DNA of 29,015 nt from DTKY01 sp037440765 (GCA_037440765.1 JBBITL010000054.1:1-29015), one strand, 5' to 3'. Positions 16,936 to 25,641 are shown, numbered from the stretch's first letter. A program made the numbers and translations. The notes: generated by a model from the sequence alone, not told the origin.

Positions 16936-18288
16936 ATGCAGGATCCTTACCAGTACCGGAGTGAGGACGTCGCCGAGCCGCCCCGCGCTCTGGGAGAGAT
17001 CCTCAGGAAGATCGGTCCGGGGATGATACTGGCGGCCTCGATAGTGGGGTCGGGCGAACTGATCGCCACCACGACGCTGGGGGCGCAGGCCGGATACACG
17101 GCGCTGTGGGTGATTATCCTGAGCTGCCTGATAAAGCCGGTGGTGCAGGCCGTCATGGGACGCCACACCATAGCCACGGCGGAAACCAGCCTGGAGAGCT
17201 TCAACCAGATGCCCGGGCCGCGCTGGCGGGTGAACTGGGTGGTGTGGGGCTGGGCTCTGGTGGTCCTGATGAGCCTGTTCCAGGTCGGCGCCATGTACGG
17301 CGGGGTATCGCAGGTCATGAACCAGCTTGTGCCGTGGGTTCCGGTGAACGTCTGGGTCCTGCTGTTTGCGGCGCTCAGCCTGGCGCTGCTGCTCGGCGGC
17401 GGGTATCTGCGGATCGAGCGCCTGGCCATGGTGAAAGTAGGGTTCTTCACCATGCTGACCTTCCTGTGCGCGCTGCTGCTGATGCGCATGCCGCAGTACT
17501 TCTCGTGGAGCCGGCTGGTCGAGGGCCTGACGTTCCAGATGCCTGGAGCGGGCCTGGCCACCGCGGTGGCGGTGTTCGGCATCACGGGCGTCGGCGCCAC
17601 CGAGCTGTTCATGTACTCCTACTGGTGTGTCGAAAAGGGGTACGCGCGCTACACCGGGCGGCGCGAGGAGACGGCGGAATGGCGCGCGCGCGCCCGCGGC
17701 TGGGTGCGCGTCATGCACGTGGACATCCTGTGTTCGATGGGGATCTACACCGTGGCCACGGCCGCCTTCTACGTGCTGGGGGCCGGGATACTGAACGGCA
17801 TGGGACTGGTGCCAGCCGCCGGGGACATGATTCCCGTGCTCTCCAACATCTACACGCAGACGCTGGGCGGCTGGTCGCTGTGGCTGTTCTACGCGGGCGC
17901 GATCGCCACCCTCTACGGGACCATCTTCGCCTCAACCGCGTCCCATGCCCGCATGTACGCCGACATGTGCCGGATCATGGGCGCGTTCCAGGCCGGCGAC
18001 TACCAGGCGCGGCTCAGACTGCGGAACCTGTTTGTGTGGGCGCTGACGGTGATCCCCGTGCTGCTGTTTCTGCTGTTCCGCTCGCCCGTGAAGATGGTGG
18101 TGGCGGGCGGCGTGTCGCAGGCCATCATGCTCCCGGTTATCGCCGCCGGCGCCCTCTTCCTGAGACACCGCCGGATTCCCAGGGACATCCTGCCATCGCG
18201 GCCGGGGACGGTCCTGCTCTGGTTCGCCTCAGCGGTTATCTGCTGCCTGATGCTGTACTACGCCCTGTTCACCGTGCGGGGACAGTAG
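16936..18288 (+). CDS. Nramp-related membrane transporter lacking the canonical metal-site motifs
   Basis: This 450-residue polytopic membrane protein has about 11 helices with the Nramp/LeuT-like repeat. The opening GPGMILAASIVGSGELIATT aligns with the Nramp TM1 block, but the metal-binding DPGN is replaced by GSGE (Glu41). In the symmetry-related TM6 the MPHN motif is replaced by GATE (VGATELFMYSYW, Glu223). Other Nramp-like parts remain (LGAQAGYTALWVIILSCLIK; IATLYGTIFASTASHARMYA). Typical Nramp proteins take up Mn2+ or Fe2+ with protons. With these replacements the substrate could be another cation or not a metal at all. The ATG at 16936 follows GAGGAG; the TTG at 16924 would overlap the upstream gene. 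The gene ends two bases from the convergent uxaE-like gene. Confidence 0.8.
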   Translation: MQDPYQYRSEDVAEPPRALGEILRKIGPGMILAASIVGSGELIATTTLGAQAGYTALWVIILSCLIKPVVQAVMGRHTIATAETSLESFNQMPGPRWRVNWVVWGWALVVLMSLFQVGAMYGGVSQVMNQLVPWVPVNVWVLLFAALSLALLLGGGYLRIERLAMVKVGFFTMLTFLCALLLMRMPQYFSWSRLVEGLTFQMPGAGLATAVAVFGITGVGATELFMYSYWCVEKGYARYTGRREETAEWRARARGWVRVMHVDILCSMGIYTVATAAFYVLGAGILNGMGLVPAAGDMIPVLSNIYTQTLGGWSLWLFYAGAIATLYGTIFASTASHARMYADMCRIMGAFQAGDYQARLRLRNLFVWALTVIPVLLFLLFRSPVKMVVAGGVSQAIMLPVIAAGALFLRHRRIPRDILPSRPGTVLLWFASAVICCLMLYYALFTVRGQ

Positions 18289-18290
18289 GC

Positions 18291-19433
18291 TCAGGCGTCC
18301 AGCAACAGAGGCCGGATGTGGCGCTCGAACAGGTTGGCCGTGACATTGCGCGAAACCGAGGCCTCGCAGGCCGCCAGCAGATCCAGGTACCGGCTGCCCA
18401 TCCTGGCCGCCGCCTTGTAGCCCACGTGCAGCAACTGGCGCAGGCTGGGGTTGAACTCGCGGCAGGAGGAGTCGTGGCGCAGGGCGGAGACGTACTGCCC
18501 CGACGTCCATCGTTCAACCTCATCCGGACGCGGGAGCCGGTCCGGATCGATGTCTATCACCGTGGCGTATGGGGCGCATAGTTCCTCCCTGTGGGCGAAG
18601 GCTCCGGCGTAGACCTCCTTGGCCAGGGCCAGGCCGTCGCCGCCGGCTTCGGCCAGTCCTATCAACTCCTCCAGCCACGTGGTGCCGGCGGTCTTGAGAT
18701 GAACACCCGCGCCGCTCTGCCGCAGGGCCTCGCGCATCGGCGCGTAGAGGGAGAACTTGTCGCTGCCCGAGTGAACGCTCAGCTTGAGGTTCGGCGGCAG
18801 GTTGTAGCGCCGGACCGCTTCGGCAATGGCGGCGATGTCGCCGGCGAACTCCTCGGCGAACCGGGAAACGTCGCCCACATAGTCCACGCCTTTGTTAAAG
18901 CGGCCGGTGAACTTGGGGGCGATAGTCTGGACAGGTATGCCTTCCTCGGCTATGGCGGCCAGGATGGCCGTCAGCTCCGCCGGCGTTTGCGGCGCGTCCG
19001 TCTCGTCCATCGAGATTTCGGTTATGAAGGGACGCCCGTCCCTGCGCGAGAGGATATGGCGGTAGACCCGGCCGGCTTCACCCACCGCCGCCCGGATGTC
19101 GCCGGGGCCGGCCGCCCCGCGCAACCGGTCGGCTACGTCCAGCGTGAAGAAGTCGCAGGATTCGATGAAGCCGTCCACGTTCGAGAGGTTGATGTGATCG
19201 GCGTCCACGTGAAACGGCTTGTTCCAGGCGAGCTTCCTGACCGCCGCTTCGGCGGCGGCGCGAACGCCGGCCGGCGCCGAGCCGATGATGGAGTGCTCCC
19301 GGAAGGACTTGTTCCATACCGGGATCACGTCCACTCCCTGCTCGGCCGCGAGCATGCACGCGCGGAGCTGCGCCTCGGCTTGGCGACTGAAACGGTCGCC
19401 CACGCCGATGGAGTACCTGGCAAGTGTGAGCAT
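18291..19433 (-). CDS. uxaE: Tagaturonate epimerase family protein (UxaE-like)
   Basis: The UxaE family interconverts D-tagaturonate and D-fructuronate, letting galacturonate enter the glucuronate branch of hexuronate breakdown. The 380-residue protein shows RYSIGVGDRFSRQAEAQL, IPVWNKSFREHSIIGS, VDADHINLSNVDGF (probable metal ligands Asp/His), DFFTLDVAD, ITEISMDETDAPQTP, the APKFTGRFNKGVDYVGD block and LSVHSGSDKFSLY with a further His. It is shorter than the ~480-residue Thermotoga protein as I remember it, so it may be a subfamily with a related substrate. The start lies five bases beyond the RND pump stop on the same strand, so it probably forms the last gene of the efflux operon. Assignment rests on recalled family motifs. 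Confidence 0.7.
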   Translation of the reverse strand: MLTLARYSIGVGDRFSRQAEAQLRACMLAAEQGVDVIPVWNKSFREHSIIGSAPAGVRAAAEAAVRKLAWNKPFHVDADHINLSNVDGFIESCDFFTLDVADRLRGAAGPGDIRAAVGEAGRVYRHILSRRDGRPFITEISMDETDAPQTPAELTAILAAIAEEGIPVQTIAPKFTGRFNKGVDYVGDVSRFAEEFAGDIAAIAEAVRRYNLPPNLKLSVHSGSDKFSLYAPMREALRQSGAGVHLKTAGTTWLEELIGLAEAGGDGLALAKEVYAGAFAHREELCAPYATVIDIDPDRLPRPDEVERWTSGQYVSALRHDSSCREFNPSLRQLLHVGYKAAARMGSRYLDLLAACEASVSRNVTANLFERHIRPLLLDA

Positions 19434-19438
19434 GCTGT

Positions 19439-22400
19439 CTACTCTACGCCTTCCGGCACCCCGTTGCGGACCTGGGCATGAGCGGGGACGCGGCGGCGTA
19501 ACCAGCGGGTCAGCAGCGCGCCGAAATCGTCCAGGTACGTGTACACCACCGGCACCACGATCAGCGTCAGCAGGGTGGAAGTGATCAGGCCTCCGATCAC
19601 GGCGCGGGCCATGGGCGCCCGGAATTCCGCGCCCGAGCCGAGCTCGAACGCCAGCGGCAGCATGCCGAAGATCATGGCCAGGGTGGTCATCAGGATCGGG
19701 CGCAGCCTCACGCGGGCGGCCTCGATCACGGCCTCGCGCCGCCCGGAGCCGGCGCGGCGCTGCACGTTGGTGAAGTCCACCAGGAGGATGGCGTTCTTGG
19801 TGACCAGGCCCATCAGCAGGATGAGTCCGATCATCGACATGATGTTGAGCGTGTCCTTGACCAGGTACAGCATCCCGGCCACGCCCAGCAGCGACAGGGG
19901 CAGGGACAGCATGATGGCCAGCGGCTGAGCGAAACTGCGGAACTGGGACGCCAGGATGGCGTAGATCAGGATCACCGCCAGCAGCAGCGACTGGGCCACG
20001 TAACCGAAGCTCTCCGTCATTTGCTCCGCTTCGCCGGTGTACATGATGCCGTATCCGGGCGGGAGGCGGAGCTCCTCGGCGCCGAGCTTGATCTCGTTAA
20101 CCACCTCGCCGAGCGAGCGCCCCTGCGTGTTAGCCGAGATGCGGATCTCCCGCATCAGGTCCAGGCGCCGGATATTGGAAGGCGCCGCCCCGGTCTCCAG
20201 CGCGGCCACCTGGCTCAGCGGGACCAGCGCGCGGCCCGCCCGCGCGGGAACGTCCAGCTCCAGCAGGTCGCCGCTCCGGCTGCGCTGGGCGGGGTCGATG
20301 CGCAGCCGCACGTCGTAGCTGTCCCCGTCAAGATCCTCGAATTGGCTGACCACCTGGCCCGCCACCAGTCCGCGCACGGTGGCCGCCACCGTGCCCAGGT
20401 CCAGGCCCAGGTCGCCGGCGGCTTCCCGCTCCAGGCGGACCCGGAATTCGGGCCGCGGCTCCACTTCGCTGGTGTCCACGTCGGTGGCCCCCCGCGTCCT
20501 GCGAACCAGATCAGAGAGCTGCGCCGAGTAGCGCCGCAGCACGTTCAGGTCGTCGCCCCTCAGCGAAAGCTGGATGGGGGCTTCGGCGCCGCCCATGGAA
20601 GGCAGGCTCACCGAGGCGCGCAGGGCCGGAAAGCGTTTCATGCGTTCGCGCGTATCGGCCATTATGGCGAGGTAGTAGCGGCGCTCGGAGGGGTCCTTGA
20701 GCTTGACGTAGATGCTCCCCTCGTTGATCCCCTGTCCCTGCGTGCCGCCCACCGTCGCGTAGGTGTACTCGACGCCGGGATCCTTCCGGATCTCCTCGGC
20801 CAGCGCCAGGGCCATCTGCTCGGAGCGTTCCATGCTGATGCCGGGCTCGGCCCGGTAGGCCACGTTGAAGTGGCTCTCGTCCGCATCGGGCATGAAGGCG
20901 CTGCCCAGGCCGCCGAACAGCGAGAAGCTGGCCGCCACCGCGCCCGCGGCGAGCAGGATGACGGCCCAGCGGTGCGAGAGCGACCACCGGAGGGTGACCG
21001 CCAGCACGCCGCGGAGTTCGTCCACCCGGTCGTTGAATTTGGCGAGCAGGCGCCCGAGCCACCCGCGGGGCGCCCGAGGGTCGGCCGCCGGGTCGTACCA
21101 CCGGCTGGAGAGCATGGGATCCAGCGTGAAGCTCACGTACAGCGAAACCAGCACGGCGAAACCCACAGTGATACCGAACTGGTAGAAAAAGCGGCCGATG
21201 ATGCCGCCCATGAACGCCACTGGAACGAATACGGCGATGATGCTGAAGGTGGTGGCCATGACCGCCAGGCCGATTTCGGAGGTGGCCTCCCGCGCAGCGG
21301 TGTAGTGATCCACCCCCGCGTGCATATGGCGGACGATGTTCTCCCGGACCACGATTGCGTCGTCAATCAGCAGGCCGATGGCCAGCGACAGGCCCATCAG
21401 CGTAAGGGTGTTCAGCGTGAAGTCCAGGGCCCGCATGATGATGAACGTGCTGATGACCGAAACCGGCAGCGCCAGCCCCGTGATCACCGTGCTGCGCCAG
21501 CTGTTGAGGAACAGGAAGACGATCAGGACCGTCAGGATGCCGCCCAGGATGAGGGTGATCTGGACGTCATGCACCGAGTCCCGGATGAAGATCGAGTTGT
21601 CCACCACCGCCCGCAGGCGAATGTGGGGCGGAAGCTCCGCGTTGATCTCCGCCAGAGCGTCGCGTACGCCGTCGGCTACGCCAACCGTGTTGGCGCCGGA
21701 CTGCTTGACCACGTCCATCACCAGCGCCGGCTCATTGTTGACGAACGCCGAGCTGCGGCGGTCTTCGATCCCGTCCACCACCTGCGCCACCTCCGGCAGG
21801 TAGATGGGGCGGCCGCCGCGTACCGCCACGATCAGCCCCCGGAATTCATCCACCGAGCGGAACTTGCCGGTAACCCTGACCAGCGGCTCGCTTCCGCCCT
21901 GCTCCAGTTTCCCGGCAGGGAGTTCCAGGTTCTCCCGCTCCAGCGCGCCGGCCACCTCAGCGTAGGTGAGGCCGAACGCCTTGAGCTTCTCCCGGTCCAC
22001 CAGGACCTGGATCTCGCGCCTGGCGAGCCCGATCAGATTCACCTGTCCCACTCCGGGCACGGTTTCCAGCCGCCTCTTGAGAACCTTCTCCGCCAGCGAG
22101 GACAGGGTCTTGATGTCGGCCGTCGGGCTCTCGACAGCCACCGAAACCACGGGCAGCGCGCTGAAATCGATGCGCTGCAAGACCGGCTCCTCCATATCGC
22201 GGGGGAAACTGGCCCGGATAGCGTTGATCTTCGACTGGGCGTCCTGCTGTGCCGTGGTGATGCTCACTCCCAGCCGGAACTCGATGACCACCATCGAGAG
22301 GCCCTCGGTGGTGGTGGACGAGATGTGCCTCACCCCGGGGATGGTGTTGAGGGCTTCCTCGATCCGCTTGGTGACCTCGCGCTCCACGGTCTCCGGGGAG

Positions 22401-22561
22401 GCTCCCGGGTATGCCGTTTGAACGGTGAGAACCGGGATCTCCACGTTGGGCATCAGGTCCACGCTGAGCTCCCGGTAGGAGTAGATGCCCAGCACCACCA
22501 GCGTCACTGCCAGCATGGTGGCCAGCACGGGCTGTTTGATGGAAAGGTCGCTGAGGAACAT
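19439..22561 (-). CDS. RND efflux transporter, HAE1/AcrB type
   Basis: This 1040-residue inner-membrane proton-driven pump subunit of a tripartite efflux system has the standard RND layout. A first helix (IKQPVLATMLAVTLVVLGIY) precedes a large periplasmic loop starting SVDLMPNVEIPVLTVQTAYPG. The central helices carry the proton-relay Asp pair in GLLIDDAIVVRENIV (about residue 400), and a second membrane half and loop (PDADESHFNVAYRAEPGISM) follow. The relay lysine lies in LMGLVTKNAILLVDF (about residue 921), and the protein ends with LTLIVVPVVYTYLDD. The Asp pair and hydrophobic pocket style fit the HAE1 (drug/amphiphile) group rather than the heavy-metal CzcA group, but the substrate is not predictable. 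The start is an ATG at 22561, one base beyond the adaptor stop, so translation is coupled. Confidence 0.93.
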   Translation of the reverse strand: MFLSDLSIKQPVLATMLAVTLVVLGIYSYRELSVDLMPNVEIPVLTVQTAYPGASPETVEREVTKRIEEALNTIPGVRHISSTTTEGLSMVVIEFRLGVSITTAQQDAQSKINAIRASFPRDMEEPVLQRIDFSALPVVSVAVESPTADIKTLSSLAEKVLKRRLETVPGVGQVNLIGLARREIQVLVDREKLKAFGLTYAEVAGALERENLELPAGKLEQGGSEPLVRVTGKFRSVDEFRGLIVAVRGGRPIYLPEVAQVVDGIEDRRSSAFVNNEPALVMDVVKQSGANTVGVADGVRDALAEINAELPPHIRLRAVVDNSIFIRDSVHDVQITLILGGILTVLIVFLFLNSWRSTVITGLALPVSVISTFIIMRALDFTLNTLTLMGLSLAIGLLIDDAIVVRENIVRHMHAGVDHYTAAREATSEIGLAVMATTFSIIAVFVPVAFMGGIIGRFFYQFGITVGFAVLVSLYVSFTLDPMLSSRWYDPAADPRAPRGWLGRLLAKFNDRVDELRGVLAVTLRWSLSHRWAVILLAAGAVAASFSLFGGLGSAFMPDADESHFNVAYRAEPGISMERSEQMALALAEEIRKDPGVEYTYATVGGTQGQGINEGSIYVKLKDPSERRYYLAIMADTRERMKRFPALRASVSLPSMGGAEAPIQLSLRGDDLNVLRRYSAQLSDLVRRTRGATDVDTSEVEPRPEFRVRLEREAAGDLGLDLGTVAATVRGLVAGQVVSQFEDLDGDSYDVRLRIDPAQRSRSGDLLELDVPARAGRALVPLSQVAALETGAAPSNIRRLDLMREIRISANTQGRSLGEVVNEIKLGAEELRLPPGYGIMYTGEAEQMTESFGYVAQSLLLAVILIYAILASQFRSFAQPLAIMLSLPLSLLGVAGMLYLVKDTLNIMSMIGLILLMGLVTKNAILLVDFTNVQRRAGSGRREAVIEAARVRLRPILMTTLAMIFGMLPLAFELGSGAEFRAPMARAVIGGLITSTLLTLIVVPVVYTYLDDFGALLTRWLRRRVPAHAQVRNGVPEGVE

Positions 22562-22562
22562 A

Positions 22563-23723
22563 TCAACCTGACTTCCGGGGCGACACGCTCACGCCCTCCG
22601 CCAATTCGATCTTCTGTTCGGCTATGAGCACATCGCCGGGCCTCAGGCCCTCCCGGATCTGGACCCTGCCGCCGGTCTCGCGCCCGATGCGGACCGCCCG
22701 CCGGGCTGCCTTTCCGTTCTCGACCACGAAGGCGTATGCCTCTCCGCCCGAGCCCGCGCTGCGGTAGACCGCCACGGCGGGCACGACCACGGTGTTGTGC
22801 TCGACGCCCGTCTGTATGGCGCCCTGCGCGAACATTCCGGCTCTGAGTCTGCCGCCGCTGTTGTTCACACTGATGCGCACTCTGGCCGACCGGGTCAGCG
22901 GATCCACCGCCGGGTTCACCTCTACCACCGTCCCCTCGAAGGTGGCGCCGGGGTAGCTGTTCACGGCGAAGGAGACCCGCTGAGCCTGGCGGATCTGCGC
23001 CAGGTCCGTGGAAGGAACGGGGCTCTCCAGCTCCAGCCGCTGGTTATCGACGATGGAGAACATCTGCGTGGGGGCTTCCACGTAAGCGCCCGGGTTGACG
23101 AACCGCTGCTCGATGACGCCGCTTATAGGAGACCGGATCACCGTATCCCGCAGCCGCTTCTCTGAGCCCGCCAGCACGGCGCGCGTCTGTGCCAGTTGCG
23201 CCTCGGCCAGCGCCACCTGCGCCCGCGAGTCGCGCTCGGTCAGTTCGGCCGCCTTCAGGTCGCGGTCTGTAATGCCGCCGGACTTGAGCAGGTTCCGGGC
23301 GCGTTCCAGTTCGCTGGCCGCGTGCTCGGCTGCGACCCGCGTCCTGGCCAACGCCGCCTCCGACACCTGGACCGCCGTCTGGTCCTGCCTCACCGCGAGC
23401 CGGTAGTTCTCGTCATCCACCCAGGCCACGGCCTCGCCCGCTGTGACGGCGTCCCCTTCCTCTTTGGCGAACTTCAGCAGACGCCCCGCGGTCTCGGCCT
23501 TCACCACCACCAGGGCGCGGGACACCAGCGAGCCAGTCACGGGCACGGTGAGGGCCAGCGGCTGGGCTTTGACCTCAACCACCTCGACGTCGAGGGACGG
23601 CAGCTCGCTGCCCTCAATGGTCGCTGCGGACTCCTTCTTGCGGCAGCCGGAGGCGGAAAGCAGAAGGCAAAGGGCAAGAGGCAAAAGGCGAAAGTGGCGG
23701 AATGATCCGGTTCTTATTCCCAT
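22563..23723 (-). CDS. RND efflux periplasmic adaptor (membrane fusion) lipoprotein
   Basis: The adaptor links the inner-membrane pump to the outer-membrane channel. The 386-residue protein begins with a lipoprotein signal (RLLPLALCLLLSASGC, lipid Cys27). It then follows the MFP order: a beta-barrel strand (VVEVKAQPLALTVPVTGSL), a biotinyl-lipoyl half (ETAGRLLKFAKEEGDAVTAG), an alpha-hairpin (about residues 115-195; AALARTRVAAEHAASELERA), the second lipoyl half (VIRSPISGVIEQRFVNPGAY), the barrel domain (RLRAGMFAQGAIQTGV) and a membrane-proximal domain (VRIGRETGGRVQIREGLRPG). The start overlaps the TolC-like gene by ten bases. The signal-peptide core is encoded by a degenerate seven-base repeat. 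Confidence 0.92.
   Translation of the reverse strand: MGIRTGSFRHFRLLPLALCLLLSASGCRKKESAATIEGSELPSLDVEVVEVKAQPLALTVPVTGSLVSRALVVVKAETAGRLLKFAKEEGDAVTAGEAVAWVDDENYRLAVRQDQTAVQVSEAALARTRVAAEHAASELERARNLLKSGGITDRDLKAAELTERDSRAQVALAEAQLAQTRAVLAGSEKRLRDTVIRSPISGVIEQRFVNPGAYVEAPTQMFSIVDNQRLELESPVPSTDLAQIRQAQRVSFAVNSYPGATFEGTVVEVNPAVDPLTRSARVRISVNNSGGRLRAGMFAQGAIQTGVEHNTVVVPAVAVYRSAGSGGEAYAFVVENGKAARRAVRIGRETGGRVQIREGLRPGDVLIAEQKIELAEGVSVSPRKSG
23653..23694. repeat. Degenerate heptanucleotide repeat encoding the adaptor signal peptide
   Basis: On the plus strand six consecutive seven-base units can be read: GCGGAAA, GCAGAAG, GCAAAGG, GCAAGAG, GCAAAAG, GCGAAAG. The minus strand (consensus CTTTTGC) codes for the hydrophobic core of the adaptor's lipoprotein signal. 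Purine/pyrimidine asymmetry is complete apart from the C positions. Confidence 0.7.
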
Positions 23724-25045
23724 GGGTTCCTCCCGGCAGTCCAGAGCAGGTTGGCGCGGGCGATCGAGTACTCGTGCATCCCGCGCAAAAGATTGGTTCT
23801 GGCTTCCGTCAGGGCGGTCTGCGCGTCCGTGATGTCGAGCGTCGTGGCCGCGCCGTGCCTGTAATTGTTCTGCGTCATCTCCAGCACCCGTTCGGCCTGC
23901 GCGATGTTGGCCCGGGCCGCGGCGACCGTCTCGGTGGCGGCCCGTGTCCCATCCAGCGCCTGCTGTAGCGCCAGACGGACCTGCTGCTCGGCCTTCTCGC
24001 GCTCCAGGCGCGCGGCGCGCTGGCTGGCGGTGGCCTGGTAGACCAGGCCGCTGCGCCGGAAGCCGTCAAAAACGGGCAGAGTGAAGTTCACGCCGACGCT
24101 CCAGCGGGCGTACAGCGGATCGAACAGGTTCTTCGGCCGGCGCGACACGACCCCGTAGGCGCCGCTAAGATCCGCGCGCATGCGGTTCTCAGCCCTGGCA
24201 AGCTGCAACTGCCCCTCCGCGCTGCGCTCGGCGATCCTCAACCTCTGCACCTCCGGCCGGCTGCGCAGCGCCTGCACGGCCAGGACTTCGAGGTCCCACT
24301 GCTCCCAGGGCTTCTCCTGGAAGCCGCCGGCGACCCTGGTCGGGAAACCCAGCGGGCGGACCAGGTAGAAGTTCAACAGCGCGCGCACTTGCCGGATGGC
24401 GTTCTCGGCGCGGACCAGTTCCGGTCCCATGTTGGCCAGCGCCACCTCGCTGCGCAGCACATCCACCTCAGTGGCCACTCCGTTGTTGAAACGCGTCCGC
24501 GCCATATCCGCATGCAGCTTGCGCTGGCGCTGCGTTTCGATCACCAGGAGCCGCGCGTGCTCGGCCCAAAGCAGGTCGAAGCAGGCCCGGACCACTTCCA
24601 AAGCAAGATCCTGCCGGGCGCGGTCGACGTCAAGCTCGGCGCCCTCCGATTCGATGGAGGCGATGCGCAGCGCCGTGCCCACCTTACCCGCGGTATACAG
24701 CGGCTGGCTCACGCTGACGCCGTAGTCGAAGAGGTTGACCGCCGTTGGAACCAGCGCCAGGCGCAGCTCCTCGGGGAATTTGTCGAGCCCCGACGCGTTC
24801 AGGAAGCTGGGGTCGCGCCAGCGGGTTCCACTGGAGGCGATCCTGACGTCAGGCAAAGCTTGCGCCCGGACTTCGCGAATCCGGCCCTTCAGAATCTCGG
24901 CCCCCGCCCTGGCCTTGGCCACGTCCGGGTGCCGCGCCAGCGCCAGGCCCACGGCCTCTTCGACAGTCAAGGCCTCATTCTCGGCCATGGTCTGCGCGGC
25001 CGCCGGAAGCAACAGAGCGAGAAAAAGAAATGAACGCAACTTCAT
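23714..25045 (-). CDS. TolC-family outer-membrane efflux channel
   Basis: This is the outer-membrane channel component of the efflux system. The 443-residue precursor has a signal peptide (MKLRSFLFLALLLPAAAQTM) followed by the two internally repeated helical-barrel halves of the TolC/OEP family: LTVEEAVGLALARHPDVAKA, VSQPLYTAGKVGTAL and RARQDLALEVVRACFDLLWA in the first. The second has VLAVQALRSRPEVQRLRIAE, NFTLPVFDGFRRSGLVYQAT and EMTQNNYRHGAATTLDITDA, closing with ARANLLWTAGR. The ATG at 25045 directly begins the signal peptide; the longer frame to 25078 would run into tetR and the operator. It is the first structural gene after tetR, with only seven bases between the tetR stop and this start, and overlaps the adaptor gene. 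Confidence 0.92.
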   Translation of the reverse strand: MKLRSFLFLALLLPAAAQTMAENEALTVEEAVGLALARHPDVAKARAGAEILKGRIREVRAQALPDVRIASSGTRWRDPSFLNASGLDKFPEELRLALVPTAVNLFDYGVSVSQPLYTAGKVGTALRIASIESEGAELDVDRARQDLALEVVRACFDLLWAEHARLLVIETQRQRKLHADMARTRFNNGVATEVDVLRSEVALANMGPELVRAENAIRQVRALLNFYLVRPLGFPTRVAGGFQEKPWEQWDLEVLAVQALRSRPEVQRLRIAERSAEGQLQLARAENRMRADLSGAYGVVSRRPKNLFDPLYARWSVGVNFTLPVFDGFRRSGLVYQATASQRAARLEREKAEQQVRLALQQALDGTRAATETVAAARANIAQAERVLEMTQNNYRHGAATTLDITDAQTALTEARTNLLRGMHEYSIARANLLWTAGRNPWE

Positions 25046-25052
25046 TTGGCAC

Positions 25053-25066
25053 CTACCGATCGGTAG
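25053..25066. promoter_or_regulatory. TetR operator at the tetR/tolC junction
   Basis: CTACCGATCGGTAG is a perfect 14-base palindrome. Its core TACCGATCGGTA is shared, with one change, by the site before tetR. It contains the tetR stop codon and sits eight bases before the tolC-like ATG, so bound repressor would block transcription into the efflux genes. Confidence 0.7.
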
Positions 25067-25640
25067 AATTACGGGCACAGCCGCTCAGCAGCAATTGCAC
25101 GATCCGTCCCGCCAGGCGGCGGTCCAAAGCCGGCTTGCCGCGAGCCAGATGGCTGATTGAATAGATCATCTCGACGCCGAGGAAGGCCACGGCGGTTTCC
25201 CGGGGCTCGCAGCTCAACTCCCCGCGGCGCACCCCCTCCCGCAGCAACCCCTCAATCAACTCCGCCAGGCTCGTCCCCACCCTCACGTAGTCGACGGCCG
25301 GAGCCTCGTGGTACGGGGCCAGGACCATGCGAAAAAGAAGCACGGAAAGACGCGGATTGCGCCTGGTCATGGTGAAACTCGCGGAGAGGACGTCCCGCAG
25401 TCTCTCATGCGCCGTGCCGCCGCGGTGCGATGCCAGAGTGAGCTCGCGCAGCCTCTCCCCGAAGGCCTCCAGGACGATCTCGCGGTAAAGGTTCTCCTTG
25501 CTTGTGAAGTGGTAGTAGAGAACCGGCTTGGTGACCCTGGCCCTCTGGCAGATCTCACGCGTGGCTGTCGCGCTGAAACCCTTCTCGGCAAAGAGCGTGG
25601 CGGCCGCCTGTCGGATGCGGTCCCGGGCAGAGAGGTTCAT
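25053..25640 (-). CDS. TetR/AcrR-family transcriptional repressor
   Basis: This 195-residue regulator has the TetR N-terminal HTH at about residues 8-53 (IRQAAATLFAEKGFSATATR, then EICQRARVTKPVLYYHFTSK with the recognition helix ending in the YYHF-K signature). A helical ligand-binding and dimer domain follows (VLLFRMVLAPYHEA, LAELIEGLLREGVRRGELS, VAFLGVEMIYSISHLARGKP). Such proteins repress until a small ligand, often a pump substrate, binds. Near-identical palindromes lie just before its start and across its own stop codon, so autoregulation and control of the downstream tolC-adaptor-RND-uxaE genes are expected. No ribosome site precedes the ATG; the upstream palindrome ends one base before it. 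A TATACT inside that palindrome could serve as -10 for a near-leaderless transcript. Confidence 0.9.
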   Translation of the reverse strand: MNLSARDRIRQAAATLFAEKGFSATATREICQRARVTKPVLYYHFTSKENLYREIVLEAFGERLRELTLASHRGGTAHERLRDVLSASFTMTRRNPRLSVLLFRMVLAPYHEAPAVDYVRVGTSLAELIEGLLREGVRRGELSCEPRETAVAFLGVEMIYSISHLARGKPALDRRLAGRIVQLLLSGCARNSTDR

Positions 25641-25641
25641 C

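Noticed and set aside
20021..22627. 868-codon open frame on the plus strand
   Set aside because: It is antisense to the RND pump, whose motifs are unambiguous; the product is Arg/His-rich with no recognisable domain. Long antisense frames are expected at this GC content.
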